The notes: generated by a model not told the origin, from the letters alone. A stretch of 64,000 nt of DNA from Catellatospora sp. TT07R-123 (GCF_018327705.1 NZ_BNEM01000002.1:2418001-2482000); one strand, 5' to 3'. Shown: positions 7,988 through 16,457, counted from the stretch's first letter. Made by a program: numbers and translations.

Positions 7988-8925
7988 GCACGACTCTCAC
8001 GGCGGTGGCGGCGTACCTGCCGGAGACCGAGTTCACGCTGGAGGAGGCGGCCGAGGTGCTCGGCCTGTCCGACCAGGAGCTCAAGCGCTACCGGCGGTTC
8101 TTCGGGCTGGACCGGGTGCGCTGGGCGCCGCAGGCGCGGCAGGCGGACCTGCTGGTCGAGGCGCTGCGGCGGCTGCCGGACCTGGACGCCCACCGCTCGC
8201 GCATCCGGTACGCGGTGCACGCCCGCACGATCGAGCCGACCGGCCCGTACGCGGCGCAGCCGCTGCACGAGGCGCTGGCGGCGGTCGGGCTGGGGCACGT
8301 GCAGGCGTTCGCGATCAGCCAGCACGCGTGCGCGTCGGGGCTGCTGTCGGTGGATCTGGCCGGGCGGCTGCTGACGGCCGACGGCGACCCCGACGCGCTG
8401 GTGCTGGTGCTGACCGGCGAGAAGACGTATCCGCACGTGGCCCGGTTCATGCCGGCCGCGATGGTGATGGGCGAGTCGTCGGCGGCGTGCCTGGTGGGCC
8501 TGGACGGCGCCCGGGACCGGGTGCTGGCCTACACCACCCGCACCTTCGGCGAGTTCCACGCGATCACGGCCCGGTCGGGCCCGCTGGCGGCGCAGTTCGA
8601 GCAGATGTACATCCCGGCGCTGGCCGATCTGATCACCGACACCGTGGCCGCGGCCGCGGCCGGGCTGACCCTGGCCGACCTGCGCCTGGTGCTGCCGCAC
8701 AACGTCAACCGGATCTCCTGGACCCGGCTCGGGCGGCTGCTCGACCTGCCGCTGGACCGGCTGATGCTCGACAACATCGCCCGGACCGGGCACTGCTTCT
8801 GCGCCGACCCGTTCATCAACTACGTACGTGCCCTGGAGCTGGGCCTGCTGCGGCCCGGCGACCACTACCTCATGGCGAGCGTCGGGCTGGGCGCGACGTT
8901 CTCGGCCATGCTGCTGCGGCACTAG
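7984..8925 (+). CDS. KAS III-like condensing enzyme with altered triad
   Basis: A 313-residue FabH-like protein. C116 (QHACASG) and H239 (LPHNVNRIS) are in place, but at the third catalytic position the usual GNTSA is replaced by TGHCFCADPF, so H270 stands where Asn is expected. Natural variation at this residue is known among KAS III homologues that act as acyltransferases or use unusual extenders; the exact activity here is open. It overlaps the FAD enzyme by ATGA and precedes a related protein without the Cys, with which it may pair. Confidence 0.85.
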   Translation: MSTTLTAVAAYLPETEFTLEEAAEVLGLSDQELKRYRRFFGLDRVRWAPQARQADLLVEALRRLPDLDAHRSRIRYAVHARTIEPTGPYAAQPLHEALAAVGLGHVQAFAISQHACASGLLSVDLAGRLLTADGDPDALVLVLTGEKTYPHVARFMPAAMVMGESSAACLVGLDGARDRVLAYTTRTFGEFHAITARSGPLAAQFEQMYIPALADLITDTVAAAAAGLTLADLRLVLPHNVNRISWTRLGRLLDLPLDRLMLDNIARTGHCFCADPFINYVRALELGLLRPGDHYLMASVGLGATFSAMLLRH

Positions 8926-8934
8926 GAGGCCACC

Positions 8935-9774
8935 GTGCTGAGGATCGCTGCCGTCGCGCACCTGCGGTTCGACTCCGACCAGGGGCGCCCGCCCTTCGAC
9001 GGGCTGCGTGAGGTGTTCGCCGAGCGGCTGGCCCCGTACGCGGTGCCGGTCGCCGACGAGCTGAGCGGCAACCGCAACAGCTTCTCCCGGATGTGCGCCG
9101 CGGTGCTGGCGCGGCTGTGCCCGCAGGACGTGCCCGACGTGGTGCTCGTCGCGCACGCGGCACACGACTGCGACCTGAGCACCTCGATCGCGGGCTACCT
9201 CCAGCAGCGGCTGCCGGGTGACCCGCTGGTGTTCGCGGTCAGCGACCAGGGCGCCACCACCGGGTTCGCCGCGCTGACCCTGGCCCAGGCGCTGTACGAC
9301 ACCGGCGGCGGCACCCGCATCGCCGTGGTGCTGCTGGACCAGGCGACGTTCCCGTACACCGATCCGCTGCTGGCCGGGCTCGACCGCCGCCAGGACCACG
9401 CGGTCGGGCTGCTGCTGGCCCCGGACGGCGACGTCGCCGTGACCGGGCTGCGGGTGTGCCCGCGCACCGGTCCGCGCTCGCCGGCGCTGGCCGAGGCGGT
9501 CAAGGAGGCGACCGCCGCCCCGGCCGGGGTGGTGGTGGCCGGGGCCGGGCTCGACCCGGCCGACGTGGCCGCCGCGGCCGCGGGCCCGGTGGTGGTCCGC
9601 CACGCCGCCCGCGACCGGCTGACCACCGCGGTGTGGTCGGCGCTGGCCCAGGAGCTGTCGGTGCCCGACGCCGGGCCGCGCACCGTGGTCGCGGTCGAGC
9701 ACGAGACCGCGCTCGGCTACCTCTGCACGCTCACGCTCACCGTCTCGCCCCGCAACCGAGAGGACCGTCCATGA
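8935..9774 (+). CDS. thiolase-fold (ketosynthase-like) protein without catalytic Cys
   Basis: A 279-residue protein that aligns by eye with the KAS III encoded just before it: FAVSDQGATTG matches FAISQHACASG, which puts A107 where the nucleophilic Cys belongs. No PHxxN histidine motif follows and the protein is shorter than a full KAS III. It is probably a non-catalytic partner, in the way that chain-length factors pair with ketosynthases. The start is GTG with a strong AGGAGG ribosome site (8924-8929). The stop overlaps the ligase start by ATGA. I am fairly sure of the fold family and unsure of the role. Confidence 0.6.
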   Translation: MLRIAAVAHLRFDSDQGRPPFDGLREVFAERLAPYAVPVADELSGNRNSFSRMCAAVLARLCPQDVPDVVLVAHAAHDCDLSTSIAGYLQQRLPGDPLVFAVSDQGATTGFAALTLAQALYDTGGGTRIAVVLLDQATFPYTDPLLAGLDRRQDHAVGLLLAPDGDVAVTGLRVCPRTGPRSPALAEAVKEATAAPAGVVVAGAGLDPADVAAAAAGPVVVRHAARDRLTTAVWSALAQELSVPDAGPRTVVAVEHETALGYLCTLTLTVSPRNREDRP

Positions 9775-11258
9775 CCGAGCTGCTGCACGACCTGCTCGAC
9801 ACCGCCGCCGCGCGCGACCCCGACGGGCAGGCGCTGACCTGCCAGCAGACCGAGCTGAGCTGGGCGGAACTGGCCGAGGCCAGCCGCCGGCTGGCCGCGC
9901 GGCTGCACACCCGGGGAGTACGCCGAGGCGACCGCGTCGTCATCGTCGCCCCCAACCACGCCGTCACCGCGACGCTGGCCTACGCGTGCTCGCGGCTGGG
10001 CGCGGTGTTCGTGATCCTGCACGAGCAGGTGCGCGGCTCGGGGCTGGCGCACGTGCTGGCCGACGCCGAGCCGGTGCTGCTGGTGACCGACACCCCGGCG
10101 ATCCGCTGGGAGGCCGCCGAGCTGGGCATCGCGGTGCTCGACCTGGCCGGGGCCGCCGCGGCCGAGCTGGACGAGGCCGAGGCGGCAGCCCTGGCCCGGG
10201 GTCCGCAGCGGCCGCTGGCGGTGGACCCGGTCTGCCTCATCTACACCTCGGGCAGCACCGGGCTGCCCAAGGCCGTGGTGTCCACGCACGCCCAGGTCGT
10301 GTTCGCCGCCCGCGCCATCCAGAGCCAGTTGCAGTACCGCGCCGAGGACACCGTCTACATCGCGCTGCCGCTGAGCTTCGACTACGGGCTCTACCAGCTG
10401 TTCCTGGGCGCGCTGTCGGGGGCGCACTGCTGGCTGAGCACGTCGGCCGAGATCGGTCCGACGCTGCTGCGCAACCTGCGCCACAGCGGCGCGACGGTGC
10501 TGCCCGCGGTGCCGTCGCTGGCGGAGAACCTGGCCCGGATGCTGGCCCGCTACGGTGGCGAGCTGCGGTTGCGGCTGGTGACCAACACGGGTGCGGCGAT
10601 GCAGCCGGGCACGCTGGCGCGGCTGCGGGAGCAGGTGCCGGGGCTGCGGGTGCAGCTGATGTTCGGGCTGACCGAGTGCAAGCGGGTGTCGATCATGCCG
10701 CCGGACGAGGACCTGCGCCGGCCGGGCGCCTGCGGGCGGCCGCTGCCGGGCACGGAGGTGCTGGTGCTGGGCGACGACGGCAGCCCGCTGCCGGCGGGCG
10801 AGATCGGCGAGCTGGTGGTGCGCGGGCCGCACGTGATGAGCGGGTACTGGCGCCGCCCGGAGCTGAGCGCGCAACGCTTCCCGCGCCGGGACGGCCTGTT
10901 CCCGCAGCTGCACTCGGGCGACTACGGCTGGCTGGACGAGGACGGCTACCTGTACTTCAGCGGGCGCCGCGACGACCTGTACAAGGCGCACGGGTTCCGG
11001 GTCAGCGCGACCGAGGTGGAGGCCGCGGTGTGCCGCCTGCCGGGGGTGGAGTCGGCGGCGGTGCTGCCGCCGACGGCCGACCGGCCCGATCCGCGGCTGT
11101 TCGTGGTGGCCAAGCTCAGCGCGGCCGAGGTGCTGGAACTGCTGCGGGCCGACCTGGAGCCGTACAAGGTGCCGCAGCGGTGCACGGTGGTGGAACAGAT
11201 GCCGCTGACGGGCAACGGGAAGATCGACCGCAAGGCGCTGGCGACGGCCCACGGCTGA
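9771..11258 (+). CDS. AMP-forming acyl/aminoacyl-ACP ligase
   Basis: A 495-residue ANL-superfamily enzyme. Motifs in order: YTSGSTGLPK (ATP loop), FGLTE (A5-like), SGDYGWLDEDGYLYFSGRRDD (A7/A8 hinge region) and the C-terminal catalytic lysine in NGKIDRKAL. It activates a carboxylate as the adenylate and passes it to a thiol. It is a stand-alone ligase with no fused carrier, so one of the cluster ACPs, most likely that at 3879, is the acceptor. The trio of ligase, ACP and type III decarboxylase resembles those in VinN/VinL/VinO-type pathways and in exosortase-A-associated loci. It is the last gene of the rightward overlapping set. Substrate unknown. Confidence 0.9.
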   Translation: MTELLHDLLDTAAARDPDGQALTCQQTELSWAELAEASRRLAARLHTRGVRRGDRVVIVAPNHAVTATLAYACSRLGAVFVILHEQVRGSGLAHVLADAEPVLLVTDTPAIRWEAAELGIAVLDLAGAAAAELDEAEAAALARGPQRPLAVDPVCLIYTSGSTGLPKAVVSTHAQVVFAARAIQSQLQYRAEDTVYIALPLSFDYGLYQLFLGALSGAHCWLSTSAEIGPTLLRNLRHSGATVLPAVPSLAENLARMLARYGGELRLRLVTNTGAAMQPGTLARLREQVPGLRVQLMFGLTECKRVSIMPPDEDLRRPGACGRPLPGTEVLVLGDDGSPLPAGEIGELVVRGPHVMSGYWRRPELSAQRFPRRDGLFPQLHSGDYGWLDEDGYLYFSGRRDDLYKAHGFRVSATEVEAAVCRLPGVESAAVLPPTADRPDPRLFVVAKLSAAEVLELLRADLEPYKVPQRCTVVEQMPLTGNGKIDRKALATAHG

Positions 11259-11299
11259 GATAAACGCAGGTCACACCGTCAGGATGCTGCCATGGCACC

Positions 11300-11328
11300 T
11301 TGATGCAAGATCGAATAACGGATATGGA
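11300..11328 (+). promoter_or_regulatory. putative promoter of the small peptide gene
   Basis: TTGATG (11300-11305) and TATGGA (11323-11328) are separated by 17 bases and lie 60 bases before the peptide start, in the first clearly AT-richer stretch after the ligase. A sigma-70-type promoter is plausible but assigned by eye. Confidence 0.4.
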
Positions 11329-11387
11329 TCTCCGCGGTCGGTAGAAATCATCTCGACACCAATGAACCGCCTTTCCAAGGAGATCTG

Positions 11388-11597
11388 ATGAACACCTCGA
11401 CCAAGGCTCTCACGGTCCTCGCCGCGACCGCCGCGATCGCTGTCGCCATGGCCATTCCGGCCATTGCCGGCGGCGACGCGGACGGCGCGGCGCCGGGCCG
11501 CGCGACCGTCGCCGACGGCTTCGGCTGGGACTCGGTCAACGGCGGCTTCGGCTGGGACTCCGTGACGCCCTCGCCCAGCCCGTCGGCCGCCAACTGA
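11388..11597 (+). CDS. small exported peptide with duplicated GFGWDSV motif
   Basis: A 69-residue product. Residues 1-27 form a Sec signal peptide (a Lys near the start, an Ala-rich core, AIA before the likely cut). The rest is a short polar segment, then GFGWDSV twice with two residues between, then a Pro-Ser tail TPSPSPSAAN. The ribosome site AAGGAG (11377-11382) is well placed. I do not recognise the family. It sits between the biosynthetic operon and a SARP gene. It could be a secreted signal, or a precursor matured outside the cell. No dedicated maturase, protease or exporter is next to it, and the Sec-like leader argues against a classic cytoplasmic RiPP. Confidence 0.75.
   Translation: MNTSTKALTVLAATAAIAVAMAIPAIAGGDADGAAPGRATVADGFGWDSVNGGFGWDSVTPSPSPSAAN
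11517..11564 (+). repeat. tandem repeat encoding GFGWDSV twice
   Basis: Two 21-base units, 11517-11537 and 11544-11564, are separated by 6 bases. They differ at only two third-codon positions, so the protein sequence of the repeat is exact. Confidence 0.9.
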
Positions 11598-11680
11598 AGC
11601 AAGAGCACGCTCCGCGGCCTTCGCGTCCACCGCGGCGTCACCCCTCACGGACGCGACTACGAACACCGGATCGGAAAGAG

Positions 11681-12466
11681 ATGGAATTTCGAATTCTCGG
11701 GCCAGTTGAGGTCTGGGGAAGCGACGGGGAAATACCACTCGACGGTTCCAAGCAACGCACCGTTCTCGCGACACTCCTCCTCGCCCGGGGACGCATGGTC
11801 TCCGACTCCCACCTGTGCCGGCTGCTGTGGCACGAAGACCCGCCCGCGACCTTCAACGCACAGATCTACACGTACGTGTCGCGGCTGCGGAAGTACCTCG
11901 GCGACGCCGTGACGATCTCACGCCAGCGTCCCGGCTACCAGCTCCACGTGGATCCGGCCCAGGTCGACAGCGAGAACTTCGCGCGGCTGGCGCGAATGGG
12001 CACCGACGCCCTGCGCGACGGCGACTTCCTGGCCGCGTCCCGCCTGCTCACCCAGGCGCTGTCGCTGTGGCGCGGACCCGCGCTGACCAATGTCACGCAG
12101 GAACTGGCCGACGAGGAAGCCCACCGGCTCGACGAAGCGCGGCTGGTGACGCTGGAGGCCCGCGTCGAAGCGGACCTGGCGCTGGGCCGCCATGTCGACC
12201 TGCTGCCGGAACTGACCGGCCTGGTCGCCAAGCACCCCATGCACGAACGGTTCCGGTCGCTGCTCATGGACACCCTGTGGCGCTGCGACCGCCGGGCCGA
12301 CGCCCTGGCCGTCTTCCACGACGGACGGAGGGTGCTCGCCGAGGAACTCGGCGTGTCACCCGGACGGATGATGACGGAGACCTACCGGGCCATCCTCGTC
12401 GCCGACGGCGAGAACCAGCAGGTCGAGCGCGCCTCCCGCAGTTCGAGGCAAGCCGCCGGCGTCTAG
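11681..12466 (+). CDS. SARP-family transcriptional activator
   Basis: A 261-residue regulator. The N-terminal OmpR-like winged helix (about residues 1-95, opening FRILGPVEVW) is followed by a bacterial transcriptional activator domain (about 100-245). This is the small-SARP architecture of pathway-specific activators such as ActII-ORF4 and RedD, without ATPase or TPR parts. It starts 83 bases after the GFGWDSV peptide gene, with a GAAAGAG ribosome site. It is the best candidate activator of the cluster at 1-11.3 kb. The first 40 codons are noticeably AT-richer than the rest. Confidence 0.93.
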   Translation: MEFRILGPVEVWGSDGEIPLDGSKQRTVLATLLLARGRMVSDSHLCRLLWHEDPPATFNAQIYTYVSRLRKYLGDAVTISRQRPGYQLHVDPAQVDSENFARLARMGTDALRDGDFLAASRLLTQALSLWRGPALTNVTQELADEEAHRLDEARLVTLEARVEADLALGRHVDLLPELTGLVAKHPMHERFRSLLMDTLWRCDRRADALAVFHDGRRVLAEELGVSPGRMMTETYRAILVADGENQQVERASRSSRQAAGV

Positions 12467-12607
12467 CCTGACGTAGCGCGATCCGGCCGCGACGGCCGCC
12501 ACCCGCCTACGCGCAAACCTTCCTCAGCGACCCCTCGGGGAGACCACCATGCCTCGATGCGCCACGCCCGGTTCCGCCGTGCCTGGCTCCGACGACGGGA
12601 TTCACCG

Positions 12608-12868
12608 ATGCATCTCGTCATAGCCATCGTCGAGACCCCGGGGCACCACGCTGACCGCGAGGACGTCCGGCGGCGCCTGTTCGAAGGCGTCGCCGGCACG
12701 GACCTGCTGGAGCACGCGTACCTGGACACCCGGCCGGGCCGCATCGCCTGCTCCCTGTACGTGCGCGCGGGCAGCAGGGACCAGGCGCGGCAGCTGGCCG
12801 ACCAGCTCGTCCGGCGCACCGTGGCCACGCTGCCCGGCGTGGAGAGCTGGTGGCTGAACCTGTACTGA
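12608..12868 (+). CDS. small protein of unknown function
   Basis: An 86-residue protein, predicted as alternating strand and helix (MHLVIAIVET at the start, WWLNLY at the end), with no motif I recognise. The start at 12608 is chosen because the sequence becomes protein-like there; an upstream in-frame ATG at 12557 would add 17 Arg-rich residues. It lies 141 bases after the SARP and ends 10 bases before the convergent regulator. A role in the cluster is possible but rests only on location. Confidence 0.6.
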   Translation: MHLVIAIVETPGHHADREDVRRRLFEGVAGTDLLEHAYLDTRPGRIACSLYVRAGSRDQARQLADQLVRRTVATLPGVESWWLNLY

Positions 12869-12878
12869 GCCGGCTGTG

Positions 12879-13913
12879 TCAGGCCCCGTCCGAGCCGGTG
12901 ATCCAGCCGCGCTCGGCGGCCAGCACCCCGGCCTGGAACCGGCTCTGCGCACCGAGCCGCTGGAGCAGCTCCGCGGTGCCCCGGCGGATGGTGCGCACCG
13001 ACACCCCGAGCCGGCGCGCCATCGCCTCGTCGGTGTATCCGGCCGCCAGCAGCCGCAGCACGTGCTTCTCCTGCGCCGACAGCTCGGTGCTGTCGCTGCT
13101 CTTGGACGTGCCGACCGGTGTGGACATCTCCCAGACGAAGAAGAACAGCGAGACCAGGGCCTCGACCAGGCCCGCCCCGGTGAGCACCACCGCGCCCGCC
13201 CCGCTGCGGTCGTTGTCGATCGGCACCACCGCGCACTCGCGGTCGACGATGAGCATGCGCACCGGCAGCACCGGTATGGTGCGCACCTCGCTGCCCATCT
13301 CCTGCAGCCACAGCGCGTACGCCGTGGTGCGGGCGTCGTTGTACATGCTGTCGAGGTAGACCGTGCGCATCCGCACCCCCCGGCACATCGCCTGCTCGTC
13401 CAGCAGTCGGCTGGCGCGCAGGCTCTCGGCCGACTGCGCCCCGCCCGGCATGAACGACAGCGCCTCGGTCCGGCAGGAGCGGGCCAGCGACTCCAGCCGC
13501 TCGCGGATCGCCTCCATGCCGATGAGCCGCTCGACCGCGGGGTCGTTGCTGTTGGCCTTGATCTCGGCGTGGTTGATGAGCAGGTTCGCCACCGCCGCCC
13601 GGCTGCGCGCGATCTCGTGGTTGCGCTGGGCGAGCTTGGCCTGCTCGCGTTCCAGCAGCGCGGCCAGGCCGAGTTCCGGGCTGACCGCGCGGAATTCGGG
13701 CGGCTCCTCCCAGCGCATCCGCACCAGTTCGAGCCGGACCAGCTCGTCCAGGGTCGCCCGCACCGTGTCCTGGTCGACGCCGAGCTCGGCGGCGATCTCC
13801 CTCACCCCTATGTCGGGCAACCGCAACAGCGCGAGATAGACCGACTGCATCAGGTCAGTGATACCCAGCGGTTCGAGCACGATTCCCCCATGGAACGCCG
13901 AAGTGACACGCAT
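12879..13913 (-). CDS. TrmB-like/LuxR-type transcriptional regulator
   Basis: A 344-residue protein with two DNA-binding regions. The N-terminal winged helix (about residues 20-70, IGVREIAAELGVDQDTVRATL) is of TrmB type. The C-terminal LuxR helix-turn-helix (about 275-335) includes LSAQEKHVLRLLAAGYTDEAMARRLGVS. The middle part resembles the ligand or phospholipase-D-like domain of actinobacterial TrmB/LuxR hybrids. It is transcribed towards the cluster and converges with the small gene at 12608. An inverted repeat lies about 80 bases before its start. The regulated genes and ligand are unknown. Confidence 0.85.
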   Translation of the reverse strand: MRVTSAFHGGIVLEPLGITDLMQSVYLALLRLPDIGVREIAAELGVDQDTVRATLDELVRLELVRMRWEEPPEFRAVSPELGLAALLEREQAKLAQRNHEIARSRAAVANLLINHAEIKANSNDPAVERLIGMEAIRERLESLARSCRTEALSFMPGGAQSAESLRASRLLDEQAMCRGVRMRTVYLDSMYNDARTTAYALWLQEMGSEVRTIPVLPVRMLIVDRECAVVPIDNDRSGAGAVVLTGAGLVEALVSLFFFVWEMSTPVGTSKSSDSTELSAQEKHVLRLLAAGYTDEAMARRLGVSVRTIRRGTAELLQRLGAQSRFQAGVLAAERGWITGSDGA

Positions 13914-14310
13914 GGACGATCGCGCATATTACCGGACGTGACTGACCCATTGCATCTAAACCAAACCATCCAAATAGGTCGGTATTGGCCGATGGCAGGT
14001 AGCTGCCAAAATGAGAAATCTCCATTATCTATTGGCGACCTCCCGCCACCGGCGGCGCCGGTTCCACGCGGCGCGACCAGCACTGTCGAAGAAAACCGAT
14101 GGTCAGCGGTGTTCACGCATGCGACGGCCGCGCACCATTCGGTACGCGGCCGTCCCAGCTATCAAGACCAATTATTCGCATGGATGATGGTCCGGTCATC
14201 CCATGCTTTCGGAACGGCGTCGGATGCCCGTTCTATCGCAAGGACGACAGCCCGGTATGACAACCCGCCGGCCGCCCGTCGGCGTCACACCGGCCGCCTC
14301 CGGCGGCGCG
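13914..14310. other. intergenic region with operator-like inverted repeat
   Basis: 397 bases with no convincing gene and unusually low GC. TGGCAG-gtag-CTGCCA (13993-14008) is a perfect inverted repeat upstream of the regulator gene and could be an autoregulatory site. The part near 14123 holds a terminator-like hairpin, listed separately. Confidence 0.45.
14123..14154 (-). terminator. hairpin downstream of the PhzE-like gene
   Basis: Perfect 10-base arms (14123-14132, 14145-14154) with a 12-base loop lie about 160 bases beyond the leftward synthase gene. No T-run follows, as is common in high-GC actinomycetes. Confidence 0.45.
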
Positions 14311-16110
14311 TCACCGCAGCAGCCACAACAGCGCCTCGCGCAGGATCGTGATGCAGTTGGTGGTCAGCACCGACTCGACGTGGAACTGGAAGCTGTAGAA
14401 CCTCTCCGACCGCAGCGCGATCACCCGGCCGTCGGCCTCCGCCGCGACCTCGACCCCGGCCGGGACCTCCGCCGGAGCACCGGCGAAGAACGTGTTGTAG
14501 AAGCCGACCGGCTCGCTGCGCCCGAACAGATCCACCGTCTCCTGGACGCCCTGCATCGGCGGATCCACCGCCGCCACCGCCATGCCCAGCGAGCGCGACA
14601 GGATCTGGTGGCCCAGGCACACCGCCAGGAACGGGATGCCGCGGGCGAGCAGCTGCCCGGTCAGCTCGTGCAGCCGGGCGATCTTCGGCATGGCCAGGTC
14701 GTTGGGGTCGCCGGGGCCGGGCCCGACCAGCACGAGGTCGTATCCGTCCAGCGCGATCTCGGGGTCGCGGTAGTCGGACATCGTCACCTTCATGCCGAGG
14801 TGCTCCAGCGTGTGCTTGAGCATCTCGGTGAACTGGTCCTCGTTGTCGATGATCAGCACGGTCCGGCCGATGAGCTGCGGTGAGGCGTAGCGGTCGTCGG
14901 TCTGCCGGTCGGTCCAGAACCGCGACAGGTACTTGTTGCGCAGCTGGAGCACGTCGGTGACGAACGGGTCGACGTACTGGTGCAGGAACCGGCCGGGCGA
15001 CTGCGCGCCCGTGATGGCGGTCAGCATGCCCTCGGCCTTGGCCCGGACCTCGCGGGTCTCCTTCCACGGCACCGAGTCGCGCACGATGCTGGCGCCCGAG
15101 CGGATCACCGCGTGGCCGCTGCGCTCGACCTCCATGGTGCGGATGGTGATCGCGCTGTCGAGCCACTCCTCGCCGTCGTCCTCGCGGCCGGTGATGAGCA
15201 GGGCCGAGGAGTAGTAGCGGCGCGACTCCGACTCGTGCCGGTGGATCACCCGGGCGGCGTTCTCCAGCGGGCTGCCGATCATCGTGGCGGCGAACATCGA
15301 CTCGCGGAACGCGTCGATCGGGGCCATCGTCGACGTCCCCTCCAGCACATACTCCGTGTGGACGAGCGCGCTCATCTCCTTGAGGTACGGCCCGTGCACC
15401 ACGCCGCCCTCGCGGCAGATGCGCGACATCATCTTCAGTTCCTCGTCGACGACCTGGAACAGCTCGTTGATCTCCTTGGGGTCGGCCAGGAACTGCACCA
15501 GGTCGGCCCGGGAGTGCAGCGCCGAACGCGGCAGCGTGCCGCAGATCGGGTTCATGGTGACGGTGCCGTGCCGGTAGGTCAGGTGCCGCTCCGGCGAGGA
15601 CCCGATGAAGTAGCGCTCGCCGTCGAAGAAGCAGAACGTCAGGTAGGCGCCGAACTCGTTGCGGGCCAGCCGCGCGAAGATCGCGTGGGCCACGTCCGGG
15701 CCGAAGTCGGTGATGTCGATGTCGCAGCGGCGCGACAGCAGGAAGTTGGAGCCCTCGCCCCGGCAGATCTCCTGGTCGATGACCCGCTGGACGACCGCCT
15801 CGAACTCCGCGTCGTCCGGGGTGTAGACCGGCTCGCCGCCGATGCGCACCGGCGTGTCGGCGTCGGCGAAGGAGGCCAGGTCGACGTCGCGGTGCTCGGT
15901 GGGCACGAGCGAGATGATCGGCTCGTCGCCGTCGTGGCAGACGTAGCCGCGCTCGCGCAGCTGGGTGTAGGGGACCATGCTGATCACCGGCAGGCCGGTC
16001 GACCGCGGGACGTCGGCGAGCTGCCTGGTGCGCAGGATCGAGCCGGTCGTATACGACACGGTCCCCTGGTTGTGGACCAGGCAGTAGGGATGCGCGAAGT
16101 CGAACGTCAT
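14311..16110 (-). CDS. fused chorismate-utilising synthase and glutamine amidotransferase (PhzE-like)
   Basis: A 599-residue fusion. The N-terminal two thirds is a chorismate-binding (TrpE-type) domain with GTLPRSALHSRADLV- and FAATMIGSPLENA-type segments. The C-terminal part (from about residue 405) is a class I glutamine amidotransferase with GPGPGDPND, the nucleophile in AVCLGHQ and the FQFHVES histidine-glutamate pair. Fused enzymes of this length make anthranilate or 2-amino-2-deoxyisochorismate (PhzE). The fusion and GSPLENA favour the PhzE side, but I cannot separate the two products. It is alone, with no other phenazine or tryptophan genes, though it could feed an aromatic building block to the cluster. 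The start at 16110 gives the best fit to the family. Confidence 0.88.
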   Translation of the reverse strand: MTFDFAHPYCLVHNQGTVSYTTGSILRTRQLADVPRSTGLPVISMVPYTQLRERGYVCHDGDEPIISLVPTEHRDVDLASFADADTPVRIGGEPVYTPDDAEFEAVVQRVIDQEICRGEGSNFLLSRRCDIDITDFGPDVAHAIFARLARNEFGAYLTFCFFDGERYFIGSSPERHLTYRHGTVTMNPICGTLPRSALHSRADLVQFLADPKEINELFQVVDEELKMMSRICREGGVVHGPYLKEMSALVHTEYVLEGTSTMAPIDAFRESMFAATMIGSPLENAARVIHRHESESRRYYSSALLITGREDDGEEWLDSAITIRTMEVERSGHAVIRSGASIVRDSVPWKETREVRAKAEGMLTAITGAQSPGRFLHQYVDPFVTDVLQLRNKYLSRFWTDRQTDDRYASPQLIGRTVLIIDNEDQFTEMLKHTLEHLGMKVTMSDYRDPEIALDGYDLVLVGPGPGDPNDLAMPKIARLHELTGQLLARGIPFLAVCLGHQILSRSLGMAVAAVDPPMQGVQETVDLFGRSEPVGFYNTFFAGAPAEVPAGVEVAAEADGRVIALRSERFYSFQFHVESVLTTNCITILREALLWLLR

Positions 16111-16339
16111 GGCCGGCCACCTAGCTGACGGGAAAAGTCGGTTCCTTGCTCGAATTTCCAGTCTAGGGCACCTCACCGTGGCCCCCGGATCACCCGTCCC
16201 ACCCCCCGAAACACACATTCACGATCTCAGATTGATTATCACCCACCACCTCGTCAGCTGATCGAACACACCCCAATTCACCCCTTCCCGCTATTCGGGA
16301 TATCACCCGCCGCCGCCCCGGGCCGCACGCGGGTCTCGT

Positions 16340-16399
16340 GCAGATTCGGGGAAAGTGCGCGAATGGGGGCCGGGAATCGTGCAGTTTCCCCGAAACTGC
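16340..16399. repeat. 60-bp nested palindrome, copy 1
   Basis: Two 19-base arms (16340-16358 and 16381-16399) are separated by 22 bases. The right arm is itself a hairpin with a CCC loop, and the left arm is its near-complement with two changes. The spacer keeps a GAAT...AATC pair. The same 60-base layout is found at 23130 and 38610. Confidence 0.9.
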
Positions 16400-16457
16400 C
16401 GCCACACCCATCCCGCCCCGTCCCGCGAGCAGGCACGACGGCATCGCTTGACGTCTA

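Noticed and set aside
12549-12623. A 24-codon frame with a good ribosome site and two Cys, before the small gene at 12608
   Set aside because: It overlaps the better-supported frame and has no coding signature. It could be a leader peptide, but nothing shows this.
13850-14116. An 88-codon leftward frame upstream of the TrmB/LuxR regulator
   Set aside because: It overlaps the regulator's N-terminus in another frame and reads through AT-rich promoter DNA with random composition.
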